In this document: piece by piece, positions 5,707-6,331 of the stretch
Layout of the letters: each line of letters starts with the position of its first letter
Position numbering within the stretch: position 1 is the first letter of the stretch
Assembly: GCA_002401525.1 (NCBI GenBank)
Contig: NVTH01000233.1
Location: 1-6,331 of the forward strand
DNA: 6,331 nucleotides
Direction: 5' to 3'
Origin: Moraxellaceae bacterium
GTDB lineage: Bacteria; Pseudomonadota; Gammaproteobacteria; Pseudomonadales; UBA3067
Made by a program: the position numbers and the translations under genes
Notes under the pieces: model-generated
Database searches by the model: none
Told to the model about the DNA's origin: nothing
Seen by the model: the letters and a program-made list of their open reading frames with translations, nothing else

Positions 5707-5721
5707 TGCTTAATTGTGCAA
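5694..5721 (-). promoter_or_regulatory. Candidate yefM-yoeB promoter
   Basis: On the minus strand, TTGCAC (5716-5721) and TATACT (5694-5699) are 16 bp apart. The -10 matches 5/6 and the -35 only about half, as is common for repressed toxin-antitoxin promoters. The expected start is near 5687, giving a leader of about 27 nt before the yefM ATG. Confidence 0.45.
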
Positions 5722-5751
5722 GTGGACGGAGCCCCATTTGGGATGCCCCCC

Positions 5752-5782
5752 TTATTAAAAAGGCCTCACATAAGAGACCTTT
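5752..5782 (-). terminator. Intrinsic terminator of hisF
   Basis: On the minus strand, AAAGGTCTC (5774-5782) pairs with GAGGCCTTT (5759-5767) in a 9-bp stem with one G-U wobble and a 6-nt loop, followed by TTTTTAATAA. On the plus strand the wobble becomes a C-A mismatch and the T-run is broken, so it should work mainly for hisF. It starts about 30 bp after the hisF stop codon. Confidence 0.8.
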
Positions 5783-5811
5783 AATTTTCCGCTGATGCAC
5801 CCGTAGTTAAC

Positions 5812-6331
5812 TTAGGTCTCTAACCGGACCTCAATACCTCGACTACGCATATACAATTTGGCTTCTTCCACAGTATGTTCACCAAAATGAAAAATACTGG
5901 CGGCCAACACCGCATCAGCCTTACCTTTTGTCACGCCATCCGCTAGGTGCTGTAAATTACCCACGCCACCGGAGGCAATAATCGGCACATGCACTGCATC
6001 ACTAATGGCCGAGGTAACATCAAGATCAAATCCATTTTTGGTGCCATCGCGATCCATACTGGTTAACAGTATTTCGCCGGCCCCAAGACCAACCATTTTA
6101 ATAGCCCATTCAACCGCATCAATACCGGTGGGTTTACGACCACCATGGGTAAATATTTCCCAACGCGGCTTTTCTCCTGGCTGACTCACACACTTGGCAT
6201 CAATCGCCACAACAATACATTGCGAGCCAAACTTTGCCGCCGCTTCACCGACAAAATCAGGGTTAAACACCGCCGCCGAATTAATCGCAATTTTATCGGC
6301 GCCGGCATTTAGCATGCGTCGAATATCGTCC
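5812..6331 (-). CDS. hisF: Imidazole glycerol phosphate synthase cyclase subunit HisF, C-terminal part (5' end outside window)
   Basis: The visible 172 residues are about two thirds of HisF (usually about 255 residues); the frame is open to the window edge ([13 protein letters not shown]), so the ATG at 6315 is internal and not the start. HisF closes the imidazole ring, turning PRFAR plus ammonia from HisH into IGP and AICAR, joining histidine and purine metabolism in the cytoplasm. Visible family motifs are [19 protein letters not shown] with the catalytic Asp equivalent to T. maritima Asp130, [29 protein letters not shown], the phosphate-binding IASGGVG, and AASIFHFGE. The other catalytic Asp (near residue 11) lies outside. 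The sequence has the Pseudomonas-like form ([12 protein letters not shown]), not the E. coli form. A strong terminator follows, making this the last gene of its transcript; the rest of the his genes would lie to the right. Confidence 0.97.
   Translation of the reverse strand, partial: DDIRRMLNAGADKIAINSAAVFNPDFVGEAAAKFGSQCIVVAIDAKCVSQPGEKPRWEIFTHGGRKPTGIDAVEWAIKMVGLGAGEILLTSMDRDGTKNGFDLDVTSAISDAVHVPIIASGGVGNLQHLADGVTKGKADAVLAASIFHFGEHTVEEAKLYMRSRGIEVRLET

Noticed and set aside
5733..5742. Small palindrome CCCATTTGGG between yefM and hisF
   Set aside because: Arms of only 4 bp, no T-run and no link to a promoter; too short to call.

Overview
The window looks like chromosomal DNA from a gammaproteobacterium, probably Pseudomonadales in the broad sense or a related marine lineage. 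The evidence is the Rep helicase, which follows the E. coli protein closely along its full length and has almost the same size; a HisF of the Pseudomonas type; a UbiK-YifB(ComM) gene pair; and a TorF-type porin. The genus cannot be fixed from this stretch. I found no prophage, insertion sequence, CRISPR array, tRNA or rRNA.

Left part (1-944): a minus-strand TorF-family porin gene runs off the left edge. Its upstream region carries a sigma-54-type -24/-12 element (GG-N10-GC) and, about 100 bp further upstream, a good NtrC-like palindrome. This is the layout of a nitrogen-starvation promoter. The other roughly 500 bp before ubiK hold no credible gene. A perfect 8-bp-arm palindrome lies where the -35 box of ubiK would be, next to a perfect TATAAT.

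Middle (945-5045): three plus-strand housekeeping genes follow. ubiK is a ubiquinone-biosynthesis accessory factor, yifB/comM a branch-migration AAA+ ATPase, and rep a 3'-5' helicase. The ubiK-yifB gap contains a degenerate 15-bp tandem repeat that stays open in the yifB frame and reiterates a -10-like hexamer. rep appears to start at TTG.

Right part (5046-6331): a complete minus-strand yefM-yoeB type II toxin-antitoxin operon has its genes overlapping by 8 bp. All catalytic toxin residues are present, and two palindromes lie at its promoter, one with the TGTACA core known from E. coli YefM operators. It sits between rep, whose 3' end faces it, and the 3' part of hisF, which is closed by a clear intrinsic terminator. 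A perfect 16-bp tandem duplication covers the toxin stop codon, and an imperfect inverted repeat lies just beyond it.

The genes do not form one pathway. They cover outer-membrane transport and nitrogen response, quinone assembly, DNA recombination and replication, an addiction module, and histidine biosynthesis. I see no clearly new multi-gene system. The most interesting signals are regulatory: the sigma-54/NtrC layout before the porin, the palindrome before ubiK, and the 15-bp array before yifB.
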